Below, piece after piece: positions 55,901 to 60,239 of a stretch of DNA of 64,000 nt (position 1 is the first letter of the stretch; the number at the start of each line of letters is the position of its first letter). Below the pieces are notes generated by a model. The model had not been told where the DNA came from, searched no databases, and saw only the letters and a list, made by a program, of their open reading frames with translations. The translations under genes were made by a program, and so were the position numbers. The DNA comes from Ancylostoma caninum (lineage: Eukaryota; Nematoda; Chromadorea; Rhabditida; Ancylostomatidae): contig JBAJFG010000384.1 in the NCBI GenBank assembly GCA_037903475.1, positions 3,425,001-3,489,000 on the forward strand, written 5' to 3'.

Positions 55901-57321
55901 CGGAAGAGAACATTATTTGTCCATTCCTGAACATCAAAATAGGGGACCTGGATTCGCTACCTTTGTTTTATCTGAAAAATACTATCGTTCGCTAAGTAGC
56001 GAGTAGGGGTGAAGCAAAAGTGGTCCACAAGTGTCTTGCTTTCAGGTGATCACTGACGTCACCACTAAGGAAATCAAAACGACCACCACCACTGACAGCG
56101 CTGGCAACGTCGTGACGACCAGAGCCGAATCATATGTGTATCCCTCTGAGCATACCGTATGTCATGGAGAGAGCGCTGTAAGTTCCCTTCTTGTTTGCCC
56201 TTACAAGAGCACAATGTAATATTGCCCATGCAGGCAGCACAATCTTCTTCCTTTGTGGGTGAGTCAGCATACGCCGCAAGAAACGCCGAATACTCGAATT
56301 CTGCAGCCTTCAATGAGGTGAGACCGATTCCTATGAGTCCATTTAATCTTCTGAAGGCTGTTCTTTCAGAGGAGCTTCCATCATGCCGGCGAGGAACGCG
56401 AGCGTGGAGAGAGCGTTGCGGAATTCTCCATCGGGCGGGTGAAGTCGAAGGACTACGCTGCTCGGGACCGTGAACTCGTCGAATATTCCTCGGTGGGTAT
56501 AGGTCTGCGTTAACGCCAATTTATTGTCATCGTGCGAGCGCTTCAGATATACGACTAGTGGGCGATTTATACTAGATGCATGGGTCAGTCGCACATCAGA
56601 CGTACGCACCTATGTGTAGAGGATTTTCCGCGAAGAATGGTCAATGCAACATGCGCACCTTGAATAAAAATACTGCGAGGTTGCAAACGCGTGCGTTTCT
56701 CCTACGTCTGCACTGCTTCAGGCCTGCGGCTGGGCCTATCCTTCATCACATAGATGCGTGCACATCGAACGCATGCATCTACTACAAATTGCCCTCAAAT
56801 GTATTTTGAAGAATACAGCACTTCCGACGCAACACAAACGCAGACTAGATGATCGCCTTTGCGAGGTCGCATCTGCTCACTGTGGTGATGCAAAATTCTG
56901 ATTTATAATGTGCACACCGCGACGACCAATTTTCATAAATCTCTCCCGAAACAGCTAAGTGCGTCAGGCGCACGCGCGCATCTAACATAACCTGCTTTTT
57001 AAAGGGACTGGTAGTCTTCTACTTACATGGTTTTTCCCTCATCGGTCCACAGACCGCCAACTGCTAGCCCACACATGAAATTTTAACAATAATGAGATTT
57101 ACAGGAGCATGAAGCAGCTCATTCTGATCTGGAAGAGCACGAATCGGGCGATATTCGCACGCGCGTCACCCACTCGCACCACTACGAGCCCATTCGGAAC
57201 GGCGAGTCGGAGCGACTCCGCACAGAGGTACGTTTGCTTTCCGTAGTCTCCTTACCCAGCTTCTCACTTTCCCGTCCAGGTCGTGACGACACAATCGTCG
57301 ACATCCGTGAGCAAGCACTGA
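1275..57321 (+). CDS. mua-3: MUA-3-like giant transmembrane EGF/VWA/SEA matrix receptor (5'-partial, 79 exons in window)
   Basis: Joining 79 exons keeps one open frame of about 3,540 residues, ending in TGA at 57319-57321. Module order is LDLa, EGF x17, VWA, EGF x29, SEA, cysteine module, SEA, EGF x5, transmembrane helix, cytoplasmic tail. In C. elegans, MUA-3 (about 3,770 residues; LDLa, 52 EGF, VWA, SEA modules) sits in hypodermal hemidesmosomes and ties intermediate filaments to the cuticle so that muscle force is transmitted. The paralogue MUP-4 has far fewer EGF modules and, as I recall, no LDLa modules, so the LDLa module and the EGF count favour MUA-3. Only the last LDLa module is seen; the start codon and earlier LDLa modules must lie upstream. 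Most EGF modules sit on one exon, or on two, bounded by phase-1 introns. Exon coordinates are given block by block below. The family call is firm; individual borders are by eye. Confidence 0.9.
1944..7670 (+). other. mua-3 intron, 5.7 kb
   Basis: The longest intron seen. Apart from a degraded mariner copy (5356-6256) it is AT-rich and unremarkable. A 127-codon minus-strand ORF at 2607-2990 has no recognisable motif and no clear splice context. Confidence 0.6.
5356..6256 (+). mobile_element. Degraded mariner-family transposon
   Basis: The left end reads TTAGGCTGGTCCGAAAGTTT. The right end is its imperfect inverse (ending GACCAAGCTAA), giving a copy of about 0.9 kb beside a TA. Transposase remnants are clear in order: ITADESWAL near 5617-5645, HDNARP near 5884-5902 in another frame, then KLTRQKIAELGWEVLP and YSPGLFPSEHHLF. 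Stops and frameshifts break it, and the third catalytic Asp of the YSPDL motif is Gly. It is a dead copy inside an intron. Confidence 0.88.
7671..8173 (+). CDS. mua-3: mua-3 exons 5-7: linker, short Cys module, EGF module
   Basis: Exons are 7671-7752, 7837-7923 and 8018-8173. Exon 5 is a Ser/Thr/Pro-rich linker that joins exon 4 in phase 0. Exon 6 has a compact cysteine module (DPCGRNESGSCGC, then GACV) that recalls the modules preceding each SEA domain. Its acceptor is taken as TATATTTAG because that alone restores phase 1. Exon 7 is the first canonical repeat of the series (LLNECANATLNDCDP, YECLCREGYLDVS, KPGRKC). Exon 7 is near certain; exons 5 and 6 rest mainly on phase and splice signals. 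Confidence 0.78.
9540..9735. repeat. Fold-back (MITE-like) inverted repeat
   Basis: A left arm with GGATTCATGAACGCATAACG is mirrored by CGTTACGGTTTCATGAATCC. An inner pair (GCTAGCAAACCAACTTT and AGTTGGTTTGCTACG) is also inverted. No coding capacity. Confidence 0.65.
10180..10505. repeat. Fold-back (MITE-like) inverted repeat, about 325 bp
   Basis: Nearly the whole segment folds on itself. AACTTGCTCGAC (left) pairs with GTCGAGCAAGCTT (right). The inner GACAAGTTGTTGGCTCAAAG pairs with CTTTGGGACGACAACTTGT. The outer arms also match imperfectly. It is probably a non-autonomous DNA element. Confidence 0.7.
11934..12086 (+). CDS. mua-3: mua-3 exon 8: single EGF module
   Basis: One complete EGF module on one phase-1 exon: VVNECSDARSNDCSPHAKC-like start, then GYTCRCVPGYADIS and KPGRKC. 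The acceptor is TGTTTCAG and the donor CACGTGAGT. The calcium-binding features seen are the N-E-C start, an Asp after Cys3 and an aromatic before Cys4. It is isolated between introns of 3.8 and 5.1 kb. Confidence 0.9.
13254..13282 (+). repeat. Solo mariner-like terminal repeat
   Basis: ATTGGGTTGGTCAGAAAGTA resembles mariner ends (compare 5356). No matching inverted end or transposase was found nearby. Confidence 0.45.
13971..14013. repeat. Short near-perfect palindrome
   Basis: GAAATTTCGAGTGAAA and its inverse TTTCACTCGAAATTTC are separated by only about five bases, giving a 16-bp stem. Confidence 0.8.
14744..15068 (+). repeat. Left arm of a 0.33-kb inverted duplication
   Basis: Aligns along its whole length with the reverse complement of 15653-15987. 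Shared blocks include AAGTTGACAATG, GAAGTTATGACCTTG, TACAGAATT and AAGGAACG. In this arm the reading frame shared with the other arm is broken by stops, so it is the decayed copy. Confidence 0.8.
15215..15300 (+). repeat. tRNA-derived SINE-like fragment
   Basis: An A-box-like TAGCGCAGTGG and a B-box-like GGTTCGATTCC are about 45 bp apart, as in a tRNA. However, the acceptor and T stems pair poorly, so it is a tRNA relic or SINE head rather than a working tRNA gene. Confidence 0.45.
15653..15987 (-). repeat. Right arm of the inverted duplication
   Basis: Reverse-complement partner of 14744-15068, separated by a 584-bp spacer. On the minus strand this arm remains open and lies at the 3' end of the 250-codon ORF at 15686-16438, encoding a cysteine-bearing stretch (AQCHCEGSYDLACAAYMYV). 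Confidence 0.8.
15686..16438 (-). CDS. Candidate intron-nested ORF, 250 codons, unknown
   Basis: An uninterrupted minus-strand frame of 250 codons inside a mua-3 intron, the longest non-mua-3 ORF in the window. The 3' third is cysteine-containing (DVCGTSKW, QCHCEGSYDLAC, RCRCAKW) and is duplicated in inverted, decayed form 0.6 kb away. No signal peptide or known domain is evident. It could be a small nested gene, one exon of it, or the coding arm of a transposon. I do not assign a function. Confidence 0.3.
   Translation of the reverse strand: MRKPLFFHTVPSANNIFLNITLISTFGGTIEELQMLSGPSTGLLERRSTLLYVSNRLLPHDRDLSKTVLFYAYVACKTRLERTLLRKTTKPSEKSGKEKTDMHAFLVNQWNVNTDKSFRISRDVLGFLFYFTAPFPNVHGYEHRIECEQTDNGWIQDVCGTSKWNVPHNVKLTMLISNMFTISAQCHCEGSYDLACAAYMYVQFPHPSALNPQSRCRCAKWMHNSQSAVQVNPYARTRGKDASYGYRITP
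17207..17353 (+). CDS. mua-3: mua-3 exon 9: single EGF module
   Basis: A complete phase-1 EGF exon (NECETKQHDCDPRAMC, GYSCHCPFGFADIS, RPGRVC). The acceptor is AATTGCAG and the donor AACGTGAGT. It splices in frame to exon 8 (L-V-N-E-C at the junction) and to exon 10. Confidence 0.9.
17354..20625 (+). other. mua-3 intron, 3.3 kb
   Basis: Contains a G18 tract (17504-17521) and a GC-richer block (about 17,850-18,290) that looks like an old dispersed repeat, but I cannot name it. No exon-like sequence found. Confidence 0.5.
17504..17521. repeat. Poly-G tract
   Basis: Eighteen consecutive G on the plus strand. Confidence 0.95.
20626..20766 (+). CDS. mua-3: mua-3 exon 10: divergent EGF module
   Basis: Phase-1 exon with six cysteines: NIECDGCNSTTSHC, VVCACLPGFEDLDP, GQNCS. 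The acceptor TTTTAAG is weaker than its neighbours'; the donor is GTGAGT. It departs from the series by lacking the PGR before Cys6 and by having a very short Cys1-Cys2 spacing, but it keeps the long Cys5-Cys6 loop. Confidence 0.82.
21760..21977 (+). promoter_or_regulatory. Putative internal CpG-rich promoter / 5' UTR of a short mua-3 isoform
   Basis: Inside a 2.5-kb intron, this stretch abruptly becomes GC- and CpG-rich (runs of CG between about 21,770 and 21,960). It contains an AP-1-type TGAGTCA at 21843-21849 and lies directly before an ATG whose short exon reads as a signal peptide and ends at a GTGAGT donor. No acceptor for trans-splicing stands out just before the ATG. The promoter role is inference. 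Confidence 0.4.
21978..22032 (+). CDS. mua-3: Candidate alternative first exon of mua-3 encoding a signal peptide
   Basis: ATG at 21978 opens 18 codons reading MIRLYLGAALTVGTVLSL, then one base before a consensus donor (G|GTGAGT). It looks like a secretory signal: Arg near the start, a hydrophobic core, and small residues near the end. The exon ends in phase 1, exactly what exon 11 (23297) needs. The junction gives ...LSL-G-SNPC, so the next EGF would follow directly after the signal peptide. This would make a short isoform lacking LDLa and the first five EGF modules. An independent or chance ORF is the alternative. Confidence 0.5.
23297..23449 (+). CDS. mua-3: mua-3 exon 11: single EGF module
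   Basis: Phase-1 EGF exon: NPCQDYSLHDCDPVAEC, YFQCRCPKGFIDVT, TPGRKC. The acceptor is TTTCAG. The donor GTTAGC is less common but is used at other exons here too. It accepts either exon 10 or the candidate signal-peptide exon in phase 1. Confidence 0.88.
23450..26644 (+). other. mua-3 intron, 3.2 kb
   Basis: A GC-richer island at about 24,660-25,060 carries overlapping minus-strand ORFs (24614-24886 and 24760-24990) with gene-like codon use but no recognisable family. A second GC-rich stretch (26,280-26,640) directly precedes exon 12. The rest is AT-rich and featureless. Confidence 0.4.
26645..26791 (+). CDS. mua-3: mua-3 exon 12: single EGF module
   Basis: Phase-1 EGF exon: VDECSLGTHTCDPNADC, GYTCRCKAGWQDAS, NPGRIC. 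The acceptor is TTTCAG and the donor GTAAGC. The preceding 350 bp is GC-rich with a CCAAT motif, but I found no phase-compatible signal-peptide exon there. A 5.6-kb intron follows. Confidence 0.9.
26792..32369 (+). other. mua-3 intron, 5.6 kb
   Basis: Contains a GC-rich block (about 28,480-28,980) with a 210-codon minus-strand ORF of low-complexity, repeat-like composition, and the GAAT/AAAT microsatellites near 30.3 kb. Nothing else I can support. Confidence 0.5.
30297..30425. repeat. (GAAT)n then (AAAT)n microsatellite
   Basis: About 95 bp of GAAT units with one variant, followed by about 27 bp of AAAT units. The His/Ser/Phe/Ile-repeat ORFs on the minus strand here are products of the repeat. 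Confidence 0.95.
32370..34740 (+). CDS. mua-3: mua-3 exons 13-21: seven EGF modules
   Basis: Exons are 32370-32531, 32591-32719, 32780-32847, 32905-33048, 33325-33428, 33514-33632, 34274-34359, 34424-34573 and 34632-34740. They encode seven EGF units, several split by phase-0 or phase-2 introns inside the module. Examples are NVCANMDCAPEAEC; the split NECA|GKHDCSTHASC; and CDPK|RSQCGANEVC with HYACQCADNAF. The donor of exon 19 (GTCTGC) is weak but is required by the frame. The unit built from exons 20-21 lacks the DISP-type long loop. Confidence 0.86.
33633..34273 (+). other. mua-3 intron
   Basis: An AT-rich intron between exons 18 and 19. I see nothing else in it. Confidence 0.6.
34741..37707 (+). 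other. mua-3 intron, 3.0 kb
   Basis: Contains a Tc1-like end (CAGTGGTGCTCAAA at about 36,500) without a visible partner, and a small inverted repeat at 37298-37372. No EGF-like exon was found and none is needed by phase. Confidence 0.5.
37298..37372. repeat. Short inverted repeat
   Basis: GAAAGGACCGCAG and CTGCGGTCCTTCC are inverted about 55 bp apart. A further copy, CGCGGTCCTTCC, lies near 37,433. Confidence 0.6.
37708..38595 (+). CDS. mua-3: mua-3 exons 22-24: EGF modules before the VWA domain
   Basis: Exons are 37708-37854, 37908-38057 and 38510-38595. The first two are complete phase-1 EGF exons (SACSKATECDKNAVC with PGRRC; NECATSNNECSPFAKC with PGRRC). The third holds the first half of a module (NECAFKHLNTCDENADC, GYTCQ), completed in exon 25 (CYAGFVDVSSNANLPPGRVC). 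Donors are GTAAGT, GTGAGG and GTCCGC. Confidence 0.88.
38651..40163 (+). CDS. mua-3: mua-3 exons 25-29: EGF end and von Willebrand factor A domain
   Basis: Exons are 38651-38803, 38861-38986, 39040-39176, 39239-39416 and 40012-40163. After the EGF end comes a VWA fold: strand TDLVFLID, metal-site DGSGS at 38762-38776, a threonine in GLTRTGAAI, and an aspartate in VAIVLTDGRS. The metal-ion-dependent adhesion site is therefore complete, and ligand binding is plausible. The domain ends near KAAC, followed by an EGF start (CNPRTQTGC, EYCAEEKG). The exon 29 donor is read as GTTCGT at 40164, because only this keeps the frame into THCVCPAGF. Confidence 0.88.
39417..40011 (+). other. mua-3 intron after the VWA domain
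   Basis: AT-rich; nothing recognised. Confidence 0.6.
40240..42230 (+). CDS. mua-3: mua-3 exons 30-34: EGF modules after VWA
   Basis: Exons are 40240-40427, 40599-40769, 40821-40949, 41012-41192 and 42138-42230. They complete one EGF started in exon 29 and add five more. The first four are less regular (THCVCPAGFHRH; NYRCACPDGYSRD; WFCECLTGFERS; YTCQCDKNERRH). The regular series resumes at NECLTGEHDCDRSARC with SGFIDRSPDP and RPGRLC. Exon 33 ends within the next module (NECLDGTHR), which continues in exon 34 after a 945-bp intron. Confidence 0.86.
41193..42137 (+). other. mua-3 intron inside an EGF module
   Basis: A phase-2 intron of 945 bp. It carries a G-run and GA-run (about 41,360-41,390) and nothing else recognised. 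Confidence 0.6.
42283..44534 (+). CDS. mua-3: mua-3 exons 35-41: EGF modules, one GC-AG intron
   Basis: Exons are 42283-42455, 42509-42577, 42633-42810, 43763-43830, 43907-44059, 44113-44262 and 44326-44534. They encode six complete EGF modules and the first half of a seventh. Representative starts are NECSSPSLNNCDRNAIC, NECALGTDDCARDGGIC, DECATGQNDCSREAIC and INECTSGRHDCSPNADC. Between exons 37 and 38 the frame requires a donor at CAG|GCAGGT (see the separate entry). Exon 41 runs on into half of the next module (DECRLGKHDCHSDAFCQ). Confidence 0.87.
42811..43762 (+). other. Probable GC-AG intron inside an EGF module
   Basis: The module reads GYMC-R at the end of exon 37 and CRQGFLDIS in exon 38. 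To give the invariant spacing Y-x-C-x-C-x-x-G-F, the exon must end at TGCAG (42810) and the intron must begin with GC (CAG|GCAGGT). The only nearby GT donor, 4 bp downstream, shifts the frame. The acceptor at 43761-43762 is a normal TTTCAG. GC-AG introns are a known minor class in nematodes. Confidence 0.7.
45009..46263 (+). CDS. mua-3: mua-3 exons 42-47: EGF modules with proline linker
   Basis: Exons are 45009-45249, 45316-45456, 45512-45596, 45741-45851, 45954-46051 and 46114-46263. Exon 42 finishes a module (GYTCRCKPEFLDQS, HPGRLC), adds a proline stretch (PRPTPPPP) and then an irregular EGF (CRIDGPNQCKAHLNEVC). The rest form regular modules: INECEFPQLVDC, VNECQFPHLNDC, DECAVPGMNSC and DECRDPKLNDC. 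Introns after exons 44 and 45 are phase 2 and fall before Cys5 and Cys3 of their modules. Confidence 0.88.
46264..47061 (+). other. mua-3 intron with hairpin
   Basis: An 800-bp intron holding the palindromic repeat at 46728-46800. Confidence 0.6.
46728..46800. repeat. Inverted repeat with GC-rich loop
   Basis: GATTTTCGATACATATCGAT and AATCGATATGTATCAAAATC are inverted with one single-base gap. The loop of about 32 bp is GC-rich and itself partly palindromic. Confidence 0.8.
47062..49644 (+). CDS. mua-3: mua-3 exons 48-57: ten tandem EGF modules
   Basis: Exons are 47062-47213, 47271-47421, 47478-47615, 47693-47863, 48229-48403, 48547-48682, 48870-49008, 49083-49235, 49292-49411 and 49469-49644. 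They encode ten EGF modules of the N/D-E-C ... S-P-(D/N) ... PGR-x-C type. Exon 51 ends in a proline linker (PPPPPTPPPR). The sixth module is split over exons 52 and 53 (VCLDRR|SQNDCHSAAIC). The ninth module ends across exons 56-57 (DESPS|GHPGRVC). Nearly all introns are under 400 bp. Confidence 0.9.
49745..51871 (+). CDS. mua-3: mua-3 exons 58-61: cysteine module and SEA domain 1
   Basis: Exons are 49745-49914, 49984-50113, 50171-50265 and 51744-51871. Exon 58 holds a short Cys module (PCGRDFC, GEVCISGSYCGCRPGE). Exons 59-61 form an SEA-type domain: strand LQIRVVSRDSTPLLYSS, a helix with YVEIVDLFQKDMARTF, strand NTKVEYI, then SSWPDGLLFKYDVQ and a C-terminal helix (KQMMASLQR). The autocleaving GSVVV-type motif of mucin SEA domains is absent. 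The last intron is 1.5 kb. Confidence 0.8.
50266..51743 (+). other. mua-3 intron splitting SEA domain 1
   Basis: A 1.5-kb AT-rich intron. A Tc1-like end (CAGTGGCGGAGATAAGTATT at 50728) is seen without its partner. Confidence 0.5.
51939..53373 (+). CDS. mua-3: mua-3 exons 62-66: cysteine module and SEA domain 2
   Basis: Exons are 51939-52048, 52115-52288, 52931-53035, 53128-53188 and 53240-53373. A second short Cys module (NPCRTEEPVGEC, GEICIAGSVCGCPVG) precedes a second SEA domain: VPLWVIRKEYKNLVY, a helix with SYVQDYEKGIAGCY, DVNEIVNPKMMN, then ASWESGLLFNTTVHF and helix YYELVRYIIERNGY. The W-x-x-G-L-L-F element matches SEA 1, and no autocleavage motif is seen. The domain ends just before the next EGF (PYKPCFK|NDC). 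Confidence 0.82.
52289..52930 (+). other. mua-3 intron splitting SEA domain 2
   Basis: Mostly occupied by the G-tract plus A/T-rich dispersed repeat at 52371-52560 and a second G-run near 52,700. Confidence 0.6.
52371..52560 (+). repeat. Dispersed repeat copy A (G-tract head, AT-rich tail)
   Basis: A run of G, then a stretch with AGATGGAATAATAAAATCAT, then an AT-rich tail. It matches 57755-57930 in order and content. Confidence 0.65.
53443..54669 (+). CDS. mua-3: mua-3 exons 67-70: membrane-proximal EGF modules
   Basis: Exons are 53443-53589, 53645-53753, 53809-53926 and 54569-54669. They carry NDCHPKGIC with YRCECGAGF; NECEKK|EDNECSENARC with YKCECLPSYSDAS; DYCSDVNFCPTNTTC with AECRCDPGFTDI; and the start of NECALGLTNC. 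The exon 68 acceptor (TTTGAG) is non-ideal; shifting it by one codon would also keep the frame. A 642-bp intron precedes exon 70. Confidence 0.82.
54241..54293. repeat. Hairpin, 53 bp
   Basis: The core ACAGTTCGA-AA-TCGAACTGT is a perfect stem. The outer arms (ACCGTAGGTGAACTT and GAGCTCATGGTTACGG) pair imperfectly. It lies in the intron between exons 69 and 70. Confidence 0.8.
54727..55081 (+). CDS. mua-3: mua-3 exon 71: last two EGF modules and transmembrane helix
   Basis: The longest exon seen. It completes one EGF (GVAEC, GYTCKCPDGYIDG, PGRVC), adds a classic EGF with a short Cys5-Cys6 loop (LCDLCNSHGDC, ITCVCTEGWTGEFC), and then encodes a single hydrophobic segment of about 24 residues from Ser to Cys (54951-55022). 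Cysteines and basic residues follow (CTKCHCFKGR), marking the cytoplasmic side. This fixes a type I topology: EGF, VWA and SEA modules outside, tail inside. Confidence 0.92.
55153..57321 (+). CDS. mua-3: mua-3 exons 72-79: cytoplasmic tail and stop
   Basis: Exons are 55153-55285, 55441-55513, 55636-55754, 56046-56177, 56234-56317, 56370-56492, 57105-57227 and 57280-57321. The tail has no cysteine-rich modules. It is rich in Ser, Glu, Arg and Ala: a serine patch (SSSSESGAEFSALSAAGHD), a Thr-rich stretch (KEIKTTTTTDSAGNVV), a charged part (HHAGEERERGESVAEF) and a His/Glu part (HSHHYEPIRNGESERL). It ends in VVTTQSSTSVSKH and TGA. In C. elegans the tail is thought to contact intermediate filaments; nothing in the sequence proves that here. 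Confidence 0.85.
56493..57104 (+). other. mua-3 intron in the tail region
   Basis: A 612-bp intron with no feature recognised. Confidence 0.6.
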
Positions 57322-57610
57322 CTACGCGCGCTTCCACAGGTCACACGCGGAGAGTGACTTCTTTGTGCCGGGTTATATGTATCTGCATTTATTCTTGTCT
57401 AGTAGCCCATATACGGTTGCCATTGATGTTCTGTTGTAAGTTGAACTGCCGAGACGAAGCTCTCGCCACTACTTTGCTCACAATCCTGCCACTACCGTTG
57501 CGTTTTCACTTTCTTATGCCTTTCCTATTGTGATACTGTTGTACATTGCGAGACAGATTCGGTGACTGTATATCCTCAGTGTGATTCGTATTTAATAAAC
57601 ACTTCACCAT
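57322..57610 (+). terminator. mua-3 3' UTR with poly(A) signal
   Basis: After the stop at 57321 comes a T-rich untranslated stretch. A canonical AATAAA occurs at 57594-57599 and fits cleavage near 57,610-57,620. No other AATAAA lies between the stop and this site. Confidence 0.65.
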
Positions 57611-57754
57611 TCGGCGACATCCCATACACTTGACCGGGTGCAAATTCAAGCAGTCGCTTTGAAGTGGGTGCTGAACACTAGGAAAAGAGAACGCTTGCCT
57701 TTGGCTATCGCCCTACTGGCGCCGTCCAAAATCTCATCCCCACGGCTCCGATTA

Positions 57755-57930
57755 CATTTTGCCTCCTGGCAGAGCCGGACGCAGAAAGTTGGCGGGAAGG
57801 GGGCGGGGGGGGGGGGAAGAAAGGTGGGGTCTCTGCCGCTTTGGGGACCCAGATGGAAAATAAAATTATTAAAAATGTCTTTATAATAATAAATAACAAA
57901 CGAAAATTATTTTAAAAATAACAATAAGAA
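57755..57930 (+). repeat. Dispersed repeat copy B
   Basis: Same order as copy A: a run of G, AGATGGAAAATAAAATTATT, then an AT-rich tail. It lies just downstream of the mua-3 poly(A) signal. Confidence 0.65.
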
Positions 57931-58189
57931 GAATGGTTCCGTAATGACTTTCATTTTGCAGACGCTGAAGGTACGTTCTTTCTTTAACCCTTCATCATAT
58001 GAAGAAGCGCATAGACAATGATGTAAGGTGAATGCGCAGGGTTTGCGAGGAGAAAAGATTAATGGAAACGATCTGGCTAGATCCCTGCGGGACCTGCGAT
58101 TTATGGCCTCTCGCAATGGAGACAACAAATCTCCTCTCATGACCACTTCGCTGCAGGACCTGCGTTCTCCGCCGGCAGTCTCACAGCCT

Positions 58190-59270
58190 CCGAATGAGAC
58201 GTGTTTACAAGAATATGCGGAGCAGGAAAACTATGCAGCCCCATTGTGTGTTGTCGCAGTGACGTGTGCCGTATGGGCAAGATCCCTCCAGAAAGGAGGC
58301 GGCTCGCGGGCCATGCTACAAGGCAACAGCCAGCTCCGGCCGGGGGTCCCGGCACCGGTCGCCCACAATGCAACCGCGAGGCCACTCCAACCGGTGGAAG
58401 CTCGGCGTCGGCTTGTTCACCAAGTGGAACACATTTCGGAACTTGCAGAAAATTCTTGAAATCTTCAAAAAACTTATCCAGTTTTGCAAAACATCCACAC
58501 ACTTATAAGGAAGCTGCATTATAGTGAAGGTGTATATGTGCTTGTTATATTATAGAAGTTGGTTGCGGTTTGGCCTTACACGATTATGATGAATTTCCCC
58601 GTGTTCAACGAGGTGAGTGCACCTGTGCGAGATACGGTTCACGTCATTTAGGGATGAATCCAGATCGGTGTGTCAGGCGTGGTACGCCGCGGGGCCCATC
58701 GAAAGAGGAGGCGGGCCGCGTATCATGCCACAATACAAAAGCCGTTTCAAGACGGCGGACTCGGGTCGCCAACAAGCCAACCACCAGGCCAGCCCAGCCT
58801 GTCCACCACGTGGAACACAATCCCGAACTCGAAACTTTTGAAATTTTTAAGAGTTTATTCACGCAGTCACAATGAGGCTGCATTATAATTGAAGCTGTGC
58901 CCATGATTGTAATATCATAGAAGTCGGCCGGAAATTGGACAGAATTAGTCATGGAGAGTTTCCCCATGTTGGAAAAGATGGGTACACCTGTGCGAGATAC
59001 GGTGCACGCCACCAAGGGACGAATCCAGATTGGTGTGCCAGTAGTGGCAGGCCGCGAGCCCCTCCAAAGGCGGGGAGGGTCGCCTATCTGTCACAGGCAA
59101 GCCACATTGCAGCCTCCTAGCCCCCCCCCCCCCCCACACCACAACCGGCGAAGGCTGCCCTCGGTCGCGAGACGAGACAACCGCCAGGCCACCCCACCCG
59201 GTGGGGCCCAGCAGACTCATCCACACTCTCGATCCACCATGCAGCAGAGCGATGCTCGCCGACCCCCAGT
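58190..59270. repeat. Imperfect tandem repeat, three units of about 360-410 bp
   Basis: Successive units share ACCTGTGCGAGATACGG (58621 and 58986), GAAAGGAGGCGG / GAAAGAGGAGGCGG (58291 and 58701), a GTGGAACACA block and GCTGCATTATA (58512 and 58872). The first unit is the most diverged and the third is interrupted by a poly-C run. It lies between the two convergent genes. The ORFs in it are repeat by-products. Confidence 0.75.
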
Positions 59271-59614
59271 TCTACATGAATCCGCTAATTCAGGGAGAAG
59301 CCCCCTACGCACCAGGGAGAAGCCCTCCACGCAGCCATCCCTCACCGATACTGTGATAAGTGTTTCACAAGGTCTGAATTTTAAAAATCCTTCAAGACCG
59401 ATGAACTAGCATGAAATCAGCGAAGTCACATTAAAATTGAGCGCTTGTACTCCTTTCCCTGCCTTCCACGGACAAACCAACGAATTAACCCAGCTAGATG
59501 CATGAACAAATCCACGGAAGCCCTTTACGGAAATTAAGCTCGCTTTTGCCATCGTAGACAACGGCACGCATCTCTTGAAGGCGGCACTAACAACAGCGCG
59601 CTCAGGCATAATTA

Positions 59615-59620
59615 TTTATT
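59615..59620 (-). terminator. Poly(A) signal of the convergent minus-strand gene
   Basis: The reverse complement reads AATAAA about 620 bp after that gene's stop. It is the best-placed signal seen, which makes the stretch 60239 to about 59,600 its likely 3' UTR. Confidence 0.45.
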
Positions 59621-60239
59621 ACGCAGACAAAGTAGGACCTCACCAGTCCCGAAAAATATACAAAACAAATCTATTATCGCAAAATGTACAAATTTATAGC
59701 AGTTGCTCACTTCCAAGGCATATGAGGAACGGAAACAAAAACAAAATGAATCGTTACACTAATGTGCACGAAACCCACTCTCATGGAGAGGAGAACAGCT
59801 TTTAAGATTCGAAAATGAAACGGAAAAAAGGCATTCTTCAAAGTTAAGTATTTCTACCATGCAACAAAAGCGGTACCCAAATCACATTTACACTTTGAGC
59901 TTGCGAGCAAGAAACAAAATGCGTCTTCAGTCTCTAATGCCGGATAATCGCAAGAAAGAAATCACATTAACAAAACTGTACAAATACGGGGCAAGAGCTG
60001 AATTTACATTTTGGGTACTGCTTCCACACTGTTCGGCATTCATTTACGCCGAAAAATCTCAATTACAACTATTAGAGAGGCGAAATTAATCGAATTAAAC
60101 AATGTCCTGAGTTCTTTTACTGTTTAAACTAAAACGGTACAGAAAATCCCGAAGAAAGAATCACTTTTAGTAAAACAAGAAGCCCAACAATGAGACAAAG
60201 AAGCTATAATCGCTTATTGTTTGCAGAAACATACACATT
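59621..60239 (-). other. Likely 3' UTR of the minus-strand gene
   Basis: AT-rich sequence between the stop codon and the presumed poly(A) signal. It contains no exon-like ORF with splice support on either strand. Confidence 0.4.
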
